Below, piece by piece: positions 20,464-29,546 of a stretch of DNA of 64,000 nt. Origin of the DNA: Streptantibioticus rubrisoli (GTDB lineage Bacteria; Actinomycetota; Actinomycetes; Streptomycetales; Streptomycetaceae); contig NZ_JANFNH010000010.1 in NCBI RefSeq assembly GCF_024436055.1, forward strand, positions 1-64,000, written 5' to 3'. The position numbers and the translations under genes are program-made. The notes beneath the pieces were generated by a model. That model was not told the DNA's origin and did no database searches. It saw only the letters and a list, made by a program, of their open reading frames with translations. Numbering within the stretch: the stretch's first letter is position 1; each line of letters opens with the position of its first letter.

Positions 20464-23448
20464 TCAGTTCGGCTGGGGCTCGAAGTCCCAGTATGGGCGC
20501 TCTCGGCGCCGTACGGACATGGTGTGGGGGTGCTGCGCCCCCAGGGTGTCGGAGAGTTGCTGAAGCGCCTCGCCCTCCAGCTTGGCGGCCTGCTGGGTGC
20601 GCCGCAGCGCCCGCAGATCGTCCGCGAGCGCCGCCTTGCAGGACAGCGTGAGCGGATGGGTGTCCCCCAGCGCCGCCTTGGCCCGCTCCACGTTCTCCTG
20701 GCTCACCCGCAGCGCACCCTCCTCGTCCCCGGCGAGGTTGCGGGCGCCGGAGGTGTTGAGCGCACAGCCCAGCGTCCAGGGGTGGTTCTGGCCGACGGCC
20801 GCGGCCATGTCGTGCCAGGAGCGCTCCGCGTTCGCCAGCGCGTCCTCCCGTTCGCCGTACTCCCACAGCACCAGGCCGACGTTGCCCAACGTGCCGATCG
20901 CGTACGGGTGGTCCTCGCCCACCAGGCCCCGGTACCGTTCCGCCACGCCGGTGGCCAGCTCGCGGGCCTGGTCCAGATCGCCGTGCGAACGCAGCAGCGT
21001 CGCGTAGTCGGCCTGCGCGATCAGGGTGTCCGGGTGGCGCGGCCCCTGCGTCTGCTGGAAGCGCTCCACCACGCTGCGCATCAGCGCCTCGGCCGCCGGT
21101 ACCGAACCGGTACGCCGCATGCACAGCGCCAGGTTGAGCTCGGCGCGCATGGTCTGCGGGTGGAACGGGTCCATCACCTGCCGGTGCAGCCGTACGTTCT
21201 GCTCCTGCCGGGACATCGCCTCCGCGTACCGGCCGAGCAGCCGCAGCATCCAGGCGTACTGCAGCCCGGAGTGCAGGGTGAGGTGGTGGCGCGGGTGCAA
21301 CAGCCGTTCCCTGATGCGCAGGTTGACCGCGTGCAGGTCCAGTGCCTCCTGGTAGCGGCCGAGCAGTCCCAGCGCCAACGCCAGGTTGCCGCGGTCCTGT
21401 TGGGTGCGCGGCGCCTCCTCGCCCAGCAGCCGGGTGTAGACCTCCACCGAGGCCGCGTACAGTGCTCTGGCCTCCTCGTAGGAGCCGAGCGCCATCATGC
21501 TGCCGCCCAGGCTGTTCTGCGCCCACAGCAGCTCCGGATCACCGGGCTCGCGCACCGCGGACAGCTCGTCCACCACCGCCCGGCCCAGCGCCTCCGCCTC
21601 CCGGTAACGACCGCAGCGGCGCAGCATGTTGGCGTGCATCCGGACCAACTCCAGCAGCGCCGGGTCGTACTGCGGCAGTGCGCCGCGCCAGCGGGCGACG
21701 GTCAGCTCGCACAGCCGCAGCGCGATGCTGTTCTCACCGCGCAGCTTGAGGTAGTTGAGGCAGTTGAGGATGAGCTGGCGGACGTCGGACTCGGTGCTCT
21801 CCAGCGCGCCGGACGTCTCCAGGTGCGGGATCAGCTCGGCGTAACGCGCCCACTCCCGGGTGTCGCCGGGGCTGCGCGGGTCGGCTCCGGCGAGCACCCG
21901 GCAGGCGGTGGCGGACAGTTCGTCACGTTCGGTCTCGGACAGGTTGCTGAGCAGGAAGCCGTGGTAGAGCCGGTGCATCTGCACGGTGTCCACCACCGGG
22001 TCCTGCTCGGGGGTCTCCACGTAGTCCATCCGCACCGCGGTGGACTCCGACAGCCTGCGCAGCGCGGTGTGCCAGCGGATCTGGTCGGCGGCCAGCGCGG
22101 CGAGGTGCTCGGGCAGGTCGGAGGGGCGGGCGGTCTGGATCAGCCGTACCGGGATGGCGTCGGGGGCGAAGAACGCGAACAGTTGGAGCAGTTCGGTGGC
22201 CTCCGGGCTGCGCTCGGCGAGCGTGTTGAGCGTTATCGACCAGCTGGTCTGGAAGCCCATCGAGTAGTCGGGGGAGATCCGGATGGCGATCTGACTGGGG
22301 CTGCCCCGGCGGATCAGTTCGATGTAGTCCTTGGCGGCCATCGGGTTGGTGGACAGCCAGGCCGAGGTCTGTGCCAGCAGCAGCGGCAGGTCCTCGACGG
22401 CCTCGGCGAGTTGGTCGGCCTCCTCGACGGTGAGCCGTTCGGCGCGGCGGCGCGCGTAGGCGATGGACTCCACGCGTTCGAAGGGCCGGACCTCGATCTC
22501 GGAGACCGTTCCGGTGGCCGCCCAGTCCTGGGTGAGGGTGGTGAGCAGTACGTGTCCGTTGCCCTCCGGCAGCAGGTCCTCGATCTGCTCCATGTCGTCG
22601 GCGCTGTCGAAGACCACCAGCCACTTGCGGAACGGCCGACCGGTGCGCAGCGCTTCCTGTACGGCGCGGATGCGGTCGCCGAGTTCGGTGCCGGTCTCCA
22701 GGCCGAGCCGCGGTGCCAGCGCGGCGAACTGCTCACGGGCGGTGGCCCGGAACCCGGCGCTCACCCACCACACGATGTCGTAGTCGTTGCTGAACCGGTG
22801 CGCGTACTCGGCGGCGATCTGCGACTTGCCGACTCCGGAGATGCCGCGCAGCGAGCAGCGGGCGCCACCCCGGCCGCCCGCGGCGAACCGCTCGTGCAGC
22901 GTCTCCAGCGCGGCGTCCCGGCCGGTGAAGCGGACGTTGCGGCGCGGCAGGCTCCACACCGCGGGCGGGTCGTTGGGGAACCGCGGCGCCGCCGGGTCGG
23001 CCTCGCCGTCCTGGGCCGCCCGGTCGCCGTCCAGGCCGAGCCGCCGCATGATCCTGCGGTGCGCCTCGCGCGCGTCCAGGTCGCGCAGGTCGACGGGGCT
23101 GAGCGGGGCGGCGGTGGGCGGCAGCGCCCGGGTGGCGACACTGACCGCGGCGAACCGGTCGACGTTGGGCGGTACGACGGTGTGCAGCGCCTCGGTCCAC
23201 TCGGCGTCGGTGCGCGGGCCGAGCGAGAAGTACCAGTCGTCCAGCACCAGCAGCACCCGTCCCGGTGCGGTCAGCAGGTTGCCCAGGGCCTCGGTGAGCG
23301 GCATCTCCACCGGTGGGTCCCAGCGCAGCATCGCGGTGCCGTGGCCCTGCCGTTCGAGCCGGTGCGCGATCCAGGCCGCCCACGGCCGGTTGAACCCCGC
23401 GTAGCTGATGGTGAAGTGCTGGGGGCCGCCCTGCGTGCGCTCGGCCAT
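20464..23448 (-). CDS. fxsT: FxsT: TIR-like / NB-ARC / TPR protein of the FxSxx-COOH system
   Basis: A 994-residue STAND-type protein, last gene of the accessory cluster. Residues ~10-110 are TIR-like (FTISYAGFNRPWAAWIAHRL, then VLLVLDDWYF and DAEWTEAL). Residues ~170-400 form an NB-ARC NTPase with P-loop GISGVGKS (202-209) and Walker B WLVVFDSADD. A winged-helix-like linker follows, and residues ~600-960 hold about eight 42-residue TPR repeats (PxxxLLxARxxLAxxLxxxGxxxEA type). Members of this family co-occur with FxsA peptides and FxsB maturases. By analogy with STAND proteins it may sense a ligand and oligomerise. Whether the TIR-like domain degrades NAD is not evident; the usual W-x-x-E pattern is not clear. 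Confidence 0.9.
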   Translation of the reverse strand: MAERTQGGPQHFTISYAGFNRPWAAWIAHRLERQGHGTAMLRWDPPVEMPLTEALGNLLTAPGRVLLVLDDWYFSLGPRTDAEWTEALHTVVPPNVDRFAAVSVATRALPPTAAPLSPVDLRDLDAREAHRRIMRRLGLDGDRAAQDGEADPAAPRFPNDPPAVWSLPRRNVRFTGRDAALETLHERFAAGGRGGARCSLRGISGVGKSQIAAEYAHRFSNDYDIVWWVSAGFRATAREQFAALAPRLGLETGTELGDRIRAVQEALRTGRPFRKWLVVFDSADDMEQIEDLLPEGNGHVLLTTLTQDWAATGTVSEIEVRPFERVESIAYARRRAERLTVEEADQLAEAVEDLPLLLAQTSAWLSTNPMAAKDYIELIRRGSPSQIAIRISPDYSMGFQTSWSITLNTLAERSPEATELLQLFAFFAPDAIPVRLIQTARPSDLPEHLAALAADQIRWHTALRRLSESTAVRMDYVETPEQDPVVDTVQMHRLYHGFLLSNLSETERDELSATACRVLAGADPRSPGDTREWARYAELIPHLETSGALESTESDVRQLILNCLNYLKLRGENSIALRLCELTVARWRGALPQYDPALLELVRMHANMLRRCGRYREAEALGRAVVDELSAVREPGDPELLWAQNSLGGSMMALGSYEEARALYAASVEVYTRLLGEEAPRTQQDRGNLALALGLLGRYQEALDLHAVNLRIRERLLHPRHHLTLHSGLQYAWMLRLLGRYAEAMSRQEQNVRLHRQVMDPFHPQTMRAELNLALCMRRTGSVPAAEALMRSVVERFQQTQGPRHPDTLIAQADYATLLRSHGDLDQARELATGVAERYRGLVGEDHPYAIGTLGNVGLVLWEYGEREDALANAERSWHDMAAAVGQNHPWTLGCALNTSGARNLAGDEEGALRVSQENVERAKAALGDTHPLTLSCKAALADDLRALRRTQQAAKLEGEALQQLSDTLGAQHPHTMSVRRRERPYWDFEPQPN

Positions 23449-23471
23449 ACGACCGTCTCCCTCTGCCGCTC

Positions 23472-24803
23472 TTACCGCCTCGTCCTACTGGTTCTTCCCT
23501 GGAGAGCCCCCCAGTCTTCTCCCGAGGCGGACCCAGGACCCCGCTGTGGTGACTCCCTGTCAGGAAGAGTAACCGAGTTGTGGTACGTGAGCGCCGTATC
23601 GAGCCGATGCGCGATGTGCCGGATGAGATGCTCCAGGTCGGCGCAGTACACCGACGGTTGACGGAAGCCGCTGCCCTCCAGGTACCGGTGGGTGTAGTTG
23701 CCACCGCCGCACACCCGTACCACCGGACAGCCGCGGCAGACGGCGCCGAGGGCGTCGATGCCGAGTTGCCGGGCGGCCACCCCGGGGTGGTCGAGCGCCT
23801 GGTCGAAGGTGTTGCGGAAGACGTCCAGGCCGGTCGCCGGGGCGTGTTCGTAGGCGGTCTTGAGCGAGTCGACCTGCTCGATCGCGCCGTCGGTGTCCAC
23901 CACCAGCGCGGCGCTCGGTGACAGGCCGACCGACTCGGTGCGGCTCGGCAGCCCCAGCAGCAGCGCGATGATCTCGCTGAACAGCCGTACCCGCGGCCCG
24001 GGTTCGCCGTCCCACCACAGGTCGAAGACGGTGGCCAGCCACTGCCCGTACGGCACCTCACGGGCGCCGCGCGCCGCCCACGGCGCGCGGTGCGGTAACC
24101 CCGGTGGCGGAGCGGTCCAGTTGGCGTGCGGCAGCAGCAGGTCGAGGCTGGGCGGGCGCAGCGCGGCCAGCGAGTGGTAGACCAGCGCGGGGTCGGCGGC
24201 CAGGTCGATGGTGCACAGCAGCCCGGCGTAGCCGTCCGGCCGGGCGGCGAGCAGCCGGGCGGCGCGGGAGGCGGCGGGCCACGAGGGCCGCCCGGCGTGG
24301 TCGGTGCGGCGGGAGTTGAGCGCGGCCGTGCCGCCGTCCAGGCTGAGCCCGACCCGGATCCCGGCGGCGGCCAGCCGGTCCAGGGTGGCGGCGGTGAGCA
24401 GGGTGCCGTTGGTCTGCACGGTGATGTGCGCGCCGCGGCCCTCGGGCAGCTCCGCGCGCACCGCGGCGGCGTACTCCAGCACCGCTTCGGGGCCGTTCAT
24501 CAGGGGTTCGCCGCCGTGCAGGTCGACCCGGACCTCTCGCAGTCCGTGCCGGTCCACGTGCTCGGCGATGCGCTGCGCGGTGCGGCGCATGGTGGCGGTC
24601 GCGGCGCGTGCCGGACGGCCTCGCCAACTGCGGTCGCGGCCCTGGTAGATGTAGCAGTAGGTGCAGGCCAGATTGCACCGGCTGTGCACCTTGAGCACGA
24701 ACTGCCGCAACGGGACCGGCCTTCTGCCCGCCGCACGCAGTGCCGGGACATCGAGTGCGGTGAGGGGCCAGGGGGCGAACGCTGATCCTTCGACCTCACT
24801 CAT
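23472..24803 (-). CDS. fxsB: FxsB: radical SAM/SPASM cyclophane-forming peptide maturase
   Basis: A 443-residue radical SAM enzyme with the cluster motif CNLACTYC (Cys43, Cys47, Cys50) and a C-terminal SPASM-type Cys set (VCRGCPVVRVCGGG, then a further Cys in VYCADL). The FxsB family makes three-residue cyclophanes by joining an aromatic ring carbon to a beta carbon two residues on in a small precursor peptide. The adjacent 64-residue FxsA-like peptide is the obvious substrate. The ATG at MSEVEGS was preferred over an upstream TTG. Only 23 bases separate it from fxsT. The fused beta-hydroxylase half seen in some relatives is absent. Confidence 0.93.
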   Translation of the reverse strand: MSEVEGSAFAPWPLTALDVPALRAAGRRPVPLRQFVLKVHSRCNLACTYCYIYQGRDRSWRGRPARAATATMRRTAQRIAEHVDRHGLREVRVDLHGGEPLMNGPEAVLEYAAAVRAELPEGRGAHITVQTNGTLLTAATLDRLAAAGIRVGLSLDGGTAALNSRRTDHAGRPSWPAASRAARLLAARPDGYAGLLCTIDLAADPALVYHSLAALRPPSLDLLLPHANWTAPPPGLPHRAPWAARGAREVPYGQWLATVFDLWWDGEPGPRVRLFSEIIALLLGLPSRTESVGLSPSAALVVDTDGAIEQVDSLKTAYEHAPATGLDVFRNTFDQALDHPGVAARQLGIDALGAVCRGCPVVRVCGGGNYTHRYLEGSGFRQPSVYCADLEHLIRHIAHRLDTALTYHNSVTLPDRESPQRGPGSASGEDWGALQGRTSRTRR

Positions 24804-24856
24804 GAAACCTGCATGGCCGCAAAGGAGTTGGCGCAAACATATTCACCGGGCAACTG

Positions 24857-24948
24857 ACTGGTTCTTCTCACCCTCCGCCCGGTTTCCTCCCACTCCTCCG
24901 GCTGGTTTCCTCCCACCCTCCGGCTGTTCTCCTCCCACCCTCCCGCCC
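24857..24948 (-). repeat. imperfect 21-23 bp tandem repeats ending in a G-quadruplex motif
   Basis: Four degenerate units (plus strand GGCTGGTTTCCTCCCACCCTCC type) fill the gap between fxsA and fxsB. On the transcribed strand the first part to be made, 24948-24934, reads GGGCGGGAGGGTGGG, four G-triplets with one-base loops, a classic parallel G-quadruplex. It begins 8 bases after the fxsA stop codon and could attenuate or stabilise the mRNA. Confidence 0.75.
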
Positions 24949-24956
24949 GGCACTGG

Positions 24957-25151
24957 TCAGCGGTCGGGCGAGTCCTCGTGGTACGCGACGGCGTCCGCCG
25001 CGTGCTGGGCCCTGCCGCGCAGCCCGGCCAGCACCGCGCCCAGCACCGGATGGGCGGTGCGCTCCGCCAGTTCGTCGACGTCGATCCCGGCGTAGTCGGG
25101 CAGCGGCTCCTCCGCCGCGAGCCATGGTCCCGCGTCGCGCGTACTGATCAC
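24957..25151 (-). CDS. fxsA: FxsA-like RiPP precursor peptide with a non-FxSxx C-terminus
   Basis: A 64-residue peptide. The middle (EEPLPDYAGIDVDELAER, then HPVLGAVLAGL) resembles the conserved leader of FxSxx-COOH peptides (LPDLSGV-xLxxLRxxx-type). The expected C-terminal Phe-x-Ser-x-x is missing; instead it ends VAYHEDSPDR. Tyr57-His58-Glu59 or His58-Glu59-Asp60 could be the three-residue site for the maturase. The GTG start overlaps the stop of the vWA gene (GTGA) and has an excellent ribosome site, GGAGGAA, so it is translationally coupled. The longer frame upstream is rejected as it lies inside the vWA gene. A leader cleavage site is not recognisable. Confidence 0.75.
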   Translation of the reverse strand: MISTRDAGPWLAAEEPLPDYAGIDVDELAERTAHPVLGAVLAGLRGRAQHAADAVAYHEDSPDR

Positions 25152-28100
25152 TCCGGTTCCTCCAACGCCAGCATCCGCTCCCGGGTGGAGCGCGCCTGCG
25201 GCCCCCCGGCCGCCCCGGAACGCTGCCACAGCTCCCATGCGCTGCGGTAGGCCTCAAGTGCCCTGACCCGCCCCGCGGTACGCTCCAGCACGGTGCCGCG
25301 CTGATGGTACGCCTGGGCGGCGAGCAGCAGTTCACCCGCGCGCTGCGCGCTCTCGGCGGCGCGGCGGAAGGACTCGGCGGCCTGGTCCAGCTTCTCCTCC
25401 GCGCCGGGCCCTGCCGCGAGGTCCAGCAGCACCCCGCCGCGCTCCAGCCAGGCGCGGGCGGCCAGCGCGTCCGCGCTGCCCGGGGCGGCGCCACGGGCGG
25501 CCCGGTCCAGTATCCACTCCGCCTCGTACAGGTCGGTCTGCGCGCCGCCCGCCGCGCGCCGCTGACGCAGCGCCTGGCCGAACAGCAGGCGCCGCTCGGC
25601 GAGCAGCGGATGGCTCTCCGGGGTCTGGGCCAGCGCCTCGCGCAGTACCCGTACCGCGTCGGTGGCCACCGCCAGGCCGCCGCCGCGCGCCGCCCACTCG
25701 ACCAGCACCCGGCCGCGCTCCACCAGCAGTTCGGCGCGGTCCGGATCGTCGGTGGGCACCAGGCGCTGGGCGCGGGCGAACGCCCGGTCCGCGGCGGTGA
25801 GTTCGGCGGTGTCGGCGGTGTGCGCGTAGCGCGCGGCATGGGCCCGGCCGAGCCGCCGCAGGCACTCCAGCGTCAGCTCCGGCTGGTCCGGCAGCGCGTC
25901 GGCCACCGCGAGCGCCTGGCGCAGCTCGGCCAGCGTCTCAGAGGCGCCCGGGTCGGCGGCCGCGGCGGCCCGGGCGGCGGCCAGCTCCAGCAGCACCTGG
26001 CAGTGCTGCGGCGAGGGATCGGTGGCGGTGGCGGCGACCGCCGCGAAGTCGGCGACCGCGCGCAGCGCCAGCGACCGGGCCTCGTCGGCCGAGCCGCGCC
26101 GGGCGGCGTCCTCGGACAGGGCCAGCAGCAGCCCGCCCCTGGCCACCTGGGCCTCGTGCGGCAGCGGTTCGCGGTACGGCCAGGAGCCCAGCACCTCGTC
26201 CAGCCGCACCGCCTCGGCGATCAGCAGCTGGCGGTCGCCGCTGAGGGCGTAGCGTTCCTTGGCCACCTCCACCCCGCACAGCTGTGCCTCAAGCACCGCG
26301 CGCGGCTCGCCGCGCAACAGCTGGTGGGAGCGCTCCAGGCGGTCGGCGGCCTCGGTGAGCAACTCCGCCTTGCGAGCGGGGAGTTCGGCCTGGTCGGCCT
26401 GGGCCCTGAGCACCCGGCCGAGCACCAGATGGGCGCGCCCGGTGTCGGTGGCGAGCACCCCGGCGTCCTCGGCGTACTCGGTGGCCAGCCGGGCGTTCTG
26501 CTCGGCGTCCACCAGCGTCCCGTCGTCCGGCCGGGTCTGCCACAGGCTCAGCAGGCACTCGGCGAGCAGGGTGCGCAGCGGTACGGTGCGGCGCGGGCGC
26601 CGGTCGTCGGCGGGGGCGGTGCGCAGCAGCCGGATGGCCTCCCACAGGTCGCGGATCGTGCCGTGCCGCTGGAAGCGGGCCAGCCGGTCCCGGGCGGTGT
26701 CCATCACCCGTCCCTGGTGGCCGATGAGCACTCCGGTGGCCGGCGTCAAGGTGGCCTGCGGGCCGGTGTCCCCGGGCGGCCGGGACTCCGGCCTGACCTC
26801 GACGGGCTGGAAGCGGCGCAGCACCCTGCGCGGCACCTCCGCGAACGGCTCCGGCACCGGCGCGGTGCCGAACTCCCCGGAGTCCGACGGTCCGGCGCCG
26901 CCGGAGAGGTAACCCACCACCATCGCCGGGAAGTTGCGGGCCCGTCGCCCGAACACCCGCTCCACGTACAGCGAGCAGTGCTTGAGGACCAGCGACGCCT
27001 CGCCGAGGCCGAGCCTGCGCAGCAGCACGTCCCGCACTCCGGGCACGAACTCGTACCACGGACCGGTGCTCTCCCGCTCCGCCGGTTCGCTCTGCCGGGG
27101 CTGCTCCTCCTGCCGCAGCAGCAGGCCGCTGAGCAGCACCTCGGCCAGCTCCACCGGGCCGGTCTGCGGCATCATCGCCCGCTGCACCAGTTGCATCACC
27201 GGGTAGGCGAGCGGCGCCGCCGACAGGTAGACGGCCAGGTGCTGGGCGGCCGGGGATGCGAACGCCTGGAAGTCCTGGACGAGTTCCTCCGGGGTGCGCT
27301 CGGTGAACTGCCGTGGCGGCACGGTGACTTCCTGCCGGTCGTGCACCCACGCGGCCGAGGCGTCCAGCGCCGAGGAGGCGGTTCCGGACACCGCGCGGGC
27401 CCAGGCGCCGAGCGCCGACCGGGTGGGCGAAAGCACCGGGACGGCGAGCGCTCCGGGGACGCGCGGCTGGGAGCGGCGGCGGCGCGGCACGAAGTCCAGC
27501 CGCCCGCCGGGGCCGCCAGGGCCGCGCAGCAGTCCCGGCTCGGCGGGCAGCACGGTGCGCGGCCACATCCGCTGCGGCAGCGGCTGGAGCACGGCGACCG
27601 GTCCGGTGCCCGCGAACCGGTACAGCAGCCGCTGCGCCGCGCCGCGCCGCCACAGCGCGCCGGAGCAGTCGCTGAGCAGCAGGGTGACGGTGCGCCCGGT
27701 CGGATCGCGCAACCGGTCGGCGGGGGCCAGCGGTTCACCGGGGTCACGGCCCGCCGAGACGCCCGGCCTGCCGTCCGGTCCGGCGCGCAGGTACTGGACC
27801 GAGACGTCGCGGAAGGCGCCGACCTGCTCGCACACCAGCCGAAGCTCCTGGAGCATCTGGTCCCACACCACCATGGACGGCGAGTCGTCCATGACCAGCA
27901 GCAAGGTGGCCTCCCTGCGGCGCACCTCCTCGAAGACCGGCATCAGCTGCCCGCTGCGGGCGCTGGCCTCGGCGGTGGCCCTCTCGTCCAGCTCACCGCG
28001 CACCGGCTGGACCCGTGGCCGGTAGCGCTGCAGCGGCCGCAACGCCCGCTCCAGCGGCAGCAGTCCGGGGAAGGCGGCCGCGATCGGCACCCGTATCTGG

Positions 28101-28414
28101 GTGAACTCCTCGGGCGACAACGGCTCTTCGGGGCGCAGCGGATGGATCGGCACCCGCTCCTCATCGCAGTCCCGCCGAGCGGGCCGGGCGCTGTCGGATT
28201 GCCCGCCCGGTGGGCCCGGCACACGGCCGCCCGGCTGTGCGGCGGTTGTGTCCGGGTCCCGACGGTCATCGTCCGCCGGGGGCGACGGGTCGGCTGGGGC
28301 GCCCATCGCGCGGGCCAGCCACAGAGCGTCGGCGAGCGCTTCGGCGTCCGGAACCAGCCCCGCGGCCCGCAGCCGGGCGACCAGCCGCGGATAGGGGTCC
28401 GACCCGGTGGCCAT
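25148..28414 (-). CDS. SAV_2336-type vWA/TPR protein, MoxR partner
   Basis: A 1088-residue protein. A short helical N-terminal region resembles the SAV_2336 N-terminal domain. A disordered stretch follows (residues ~40-90). Residues ~165-350 look like a von Willebrand A domain with an intact metal site motif D-x-S-x-S (DDSPS, 176-180) and a later LLLSDCSG. The C-terminal half (residues ~590-1070) is almost all alpha-helical, TPR-like repeats rich in Ala, Leu and Arg. In vWA-MoxR-VMAP systems the vWA protein works with the MoxR ATPase, encoded here 6 bases upstream. The ATG start follows GAGGTG, which overlaps the MoxR stop. Confidence 0.82.
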   Translation of the reverse strand: MATGSDPYPRLVARLRAAGLVPDAEALADALWLARAMGAPADPSPPADDDRRDPDTTAAQPGGRVPGPPGGQSDSARPARRDCDEERVPIHPLRPEEPLSPEEFTQIRVPIAAAFPGLLPLERALRPLQRYRPRVQPVRGELDERATAEASARSGQLMPVFEEVRRREATLLLVMDDSPSMVVWDQMLQELRLVCEQVGAFRDVSVQYLRAGPDGRPGVSAGRDPGEPLAPADRLRDPTGRTVTLLLSDCSGALWRRGAAQRLLYRFAGTGPVAVLQPLPQRMWPRTVLPAEPGLLRGPGGPGGRLDFVPRRRRSQPRVPGALAVPVLSPTRSALGAWARAVSGTASSALDASAAWVHDRQEVTVPPRQFTERTPEELVQDFQAFASPAAQHLAVYLSAAPLAYPVMQLVQRAMMPQTGPVELAEVLLSGLLLRQEEQPRQSEPAERESTGPWYEFVPGVRDVLLRRLGLGEASLVLKHCSLYVERVFGRRARNFPAMVVGYLSGGAGPSDSGEFGTAPVPEPFAEVPRRVLRRFQPVEVRPESRPPGDTGPQATLTPATGVLIGHQGRVMDTARDRLARFQRHGTIRDLWEAIRLLRTAPADDRRPRRTVPLRTLLAECLLSLWQTRPDDGTLVDAEQNARLATEYAEDAGVLATDTGRAHLVLGRVLRAQADQAELPARKAELLTEAADRLERSHQLLRGEPRAVLEAQLCGVEVAKERYALSGDRQLLIAEAVRLDEVLGSWPYREPLPHEAQVARGGLLLALSEDAARRGSADEARSLALRAVADFAAVAATATDPSPQHCQVLLELAAARAAAAADPGASETLAELRQALAVADALPDQPELTLECLRRLGRAHAARYAHTADTAELTAADRAFARAQRLVPTDDPDRAELLVERGRVLVEWAARGGGLAVATDAVRVLREALAQTPESHPLLAERRLLFGQALRQRRAAGGAQTDLYEAEWILDRAARGAAPGSADALAARAWLERGGVLLDLAAGPGAEEKLDQAAESFRRAAESAQRAGELLLAAQAYHQRGTVLERTAGRVRALEAYRSAWELWQRSGAAGGPQARSTRERMLALEEPE

Positions 28415-28420
28415 CGCCGA

Positions 28421-29452
28421 TCACCTCATCCGGTTGAGCGGCTGCATCAGTTCGTCGGCGAGCCGCTCCCGGGTGCCGAGGTCCTCGTCCTTGGCCTGCT
28501 GGGTGAGGTAGATGGCGTTCAGCAGCTGGTCGGCCGATCGCTGCTCGCCCGGCCTGCGGTCGAGGAACTGCTGGATGATGGGCGCGTGGTGCTCCGCCGC
28601 CTCCGGCCCGAAGTGCGCCCGCACCATCGCCGCCAGGCGCTCCTCGTCGGGTGTGCTCAGCCGCAGGTGGATGCAGCGGCGCAGCAGGGGCGCCGGGAAG
28701 TCGCGCTCGCCGTTGCTGGTCAGTACGACGAAGGGGAAGGCGCGGCAGCGTACCCGGCCGCCGTGCACGGTGACCCGGCCGCCGTCGTCGTCCTGCACCT
28801 CCACCTCGGGGTGCCGGTCGGCGATGCGCTCCAGCTCGGGGATGGCGAACTCGCCTTCCTCCAGGGCGTTGAGCAGGTCGTTGGGCAGGTCGATGTCGCT
28901 CTTGTCGAGTTCGTCGACGAGCAGCACCCGGGGTTTGGCGGCGGGCAGCAGGGCGGTGCCCAGCGGGCCCAGCCGGATGTAGCGGCCGATGTCGTCCGCG
29001 GCCGACTCGTCGTCCGGCTGGTCGGGGTCCGGCCGCGGGGCGGTACGGGAGAGTTGTAGGTCCTGTAGCCGGGCCAGCGCGTCGTACTGGTACAGGCCGT
29101 CGCGCAGTACGGTCCGGCTGACGATGGGCCAGCGCAGTACCCGGCCCAGGCCCAGCTCGTGGGCGACCGCGTGGGCCAGGGTGCTCTTGCCGCTGCCGGG
29201 CTCGCCGGTGACCAGCAGGGGCCTGCGCAGATACAGGGCGGCGTTGATGAGTTCGAGCTCGGTGGGGCTCGGCCGGTACTGCTCGGCGAGGTCCTGCTGC
29301 AGCCCGAGCCGCCGGGTCGAGGCGGTGTCGATCGGCGCGGGCGGACTGACGAGCGGGTGGCCGTCGAAATTGCGCCACGGCGGCGGACCCGGCAACCGGT
29401 CGATGCCCTCGTGCGGGCGACCGGTTCCTCGGTAGATGAGCCACTCGTTCAC
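28421..29452 (-). CDS. MoxR-family AAA+ ATPase
   Basis: A 343-residue AAA+ ATPase with Walker A GEPGSGKST (83-91), Walker B RVLLVDELDKSDIDLPNDLL and sensor-1-like VVLTSNGERDFP. MoxR proteins act as chaperone-like ATPases with vWA partners. In conflict systems they are thought to remodel or activate effectors. The GTG at VNEWLIYRG follows a strong ribosome site (GGGAGGAG); the 69-codon extension upstream has no support. It lies 94 bases after the VMAP gene and directly before the vWA gene. Confidence 0.92.
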   Translation of the reverse strand: MNEWLIYRGTGRPHEGIDRLPGPPPWRNFDGHPLVSPPAPIDTASTRRLGLQQDLAEQYRPSPTELELINAALYLRRPLLVTGEPGSGKSTLAHAVAHELGLGRVLRWPIVSRTVLRDGLYQYDALARLQDLQLSRTAPRPDPDQPDDESAADDIGRYIRLGPLGTALLPAAKPRVLLVDELDKSDIDLPNDLLNALEEGEFAIPELERIADRHPEVEVQDDDGGRVTVHGGRVRCRAFPFVVLTSNGERDFPAPLLRRCIHLRLSTPDEERLAAMVRAHFGPEAAEHHAPIIQQFLDRRPGEQRSADQLLNAIYLTQQAKDEDLGTRERLADELMQPLNRMR

Positions 29453-29546
29453 TTCGCGCTCCTCCCTTAATGACACTACCCGCCAGTGCGGAGACCAACA
29501 GTGCTTTCCGGACGCGCACGGTGGCACCCCGCCGGGTCCGCCCAAC

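Noticed and set aside
20449..23661. 1070-residue plus-strand open frame across fxsT
   Set aside because: Shadow of fxsT; no ribosome site, no domain, and fxsT has clear NB-ARC and TPR motifs.
24804..24836. TTG start for FxsB 11 codons upstream
   Set aside because: TTG is rare and no ribosome site is suitably placed; the ATG at 24803 gives a normal length.
25152..25238. Longer N-terminus for the FxsA-like peptide
   Set aside because: The extra 29 codons lie within the vWA gene and the strong ribosome site points to the GTG at 25151.
25304..29059. 1251-residue plus-strand open frame across the vWA and MoxR genes
   Set aside because: Low-complexity shadow of two minus-strand genes with recognisable motifs.
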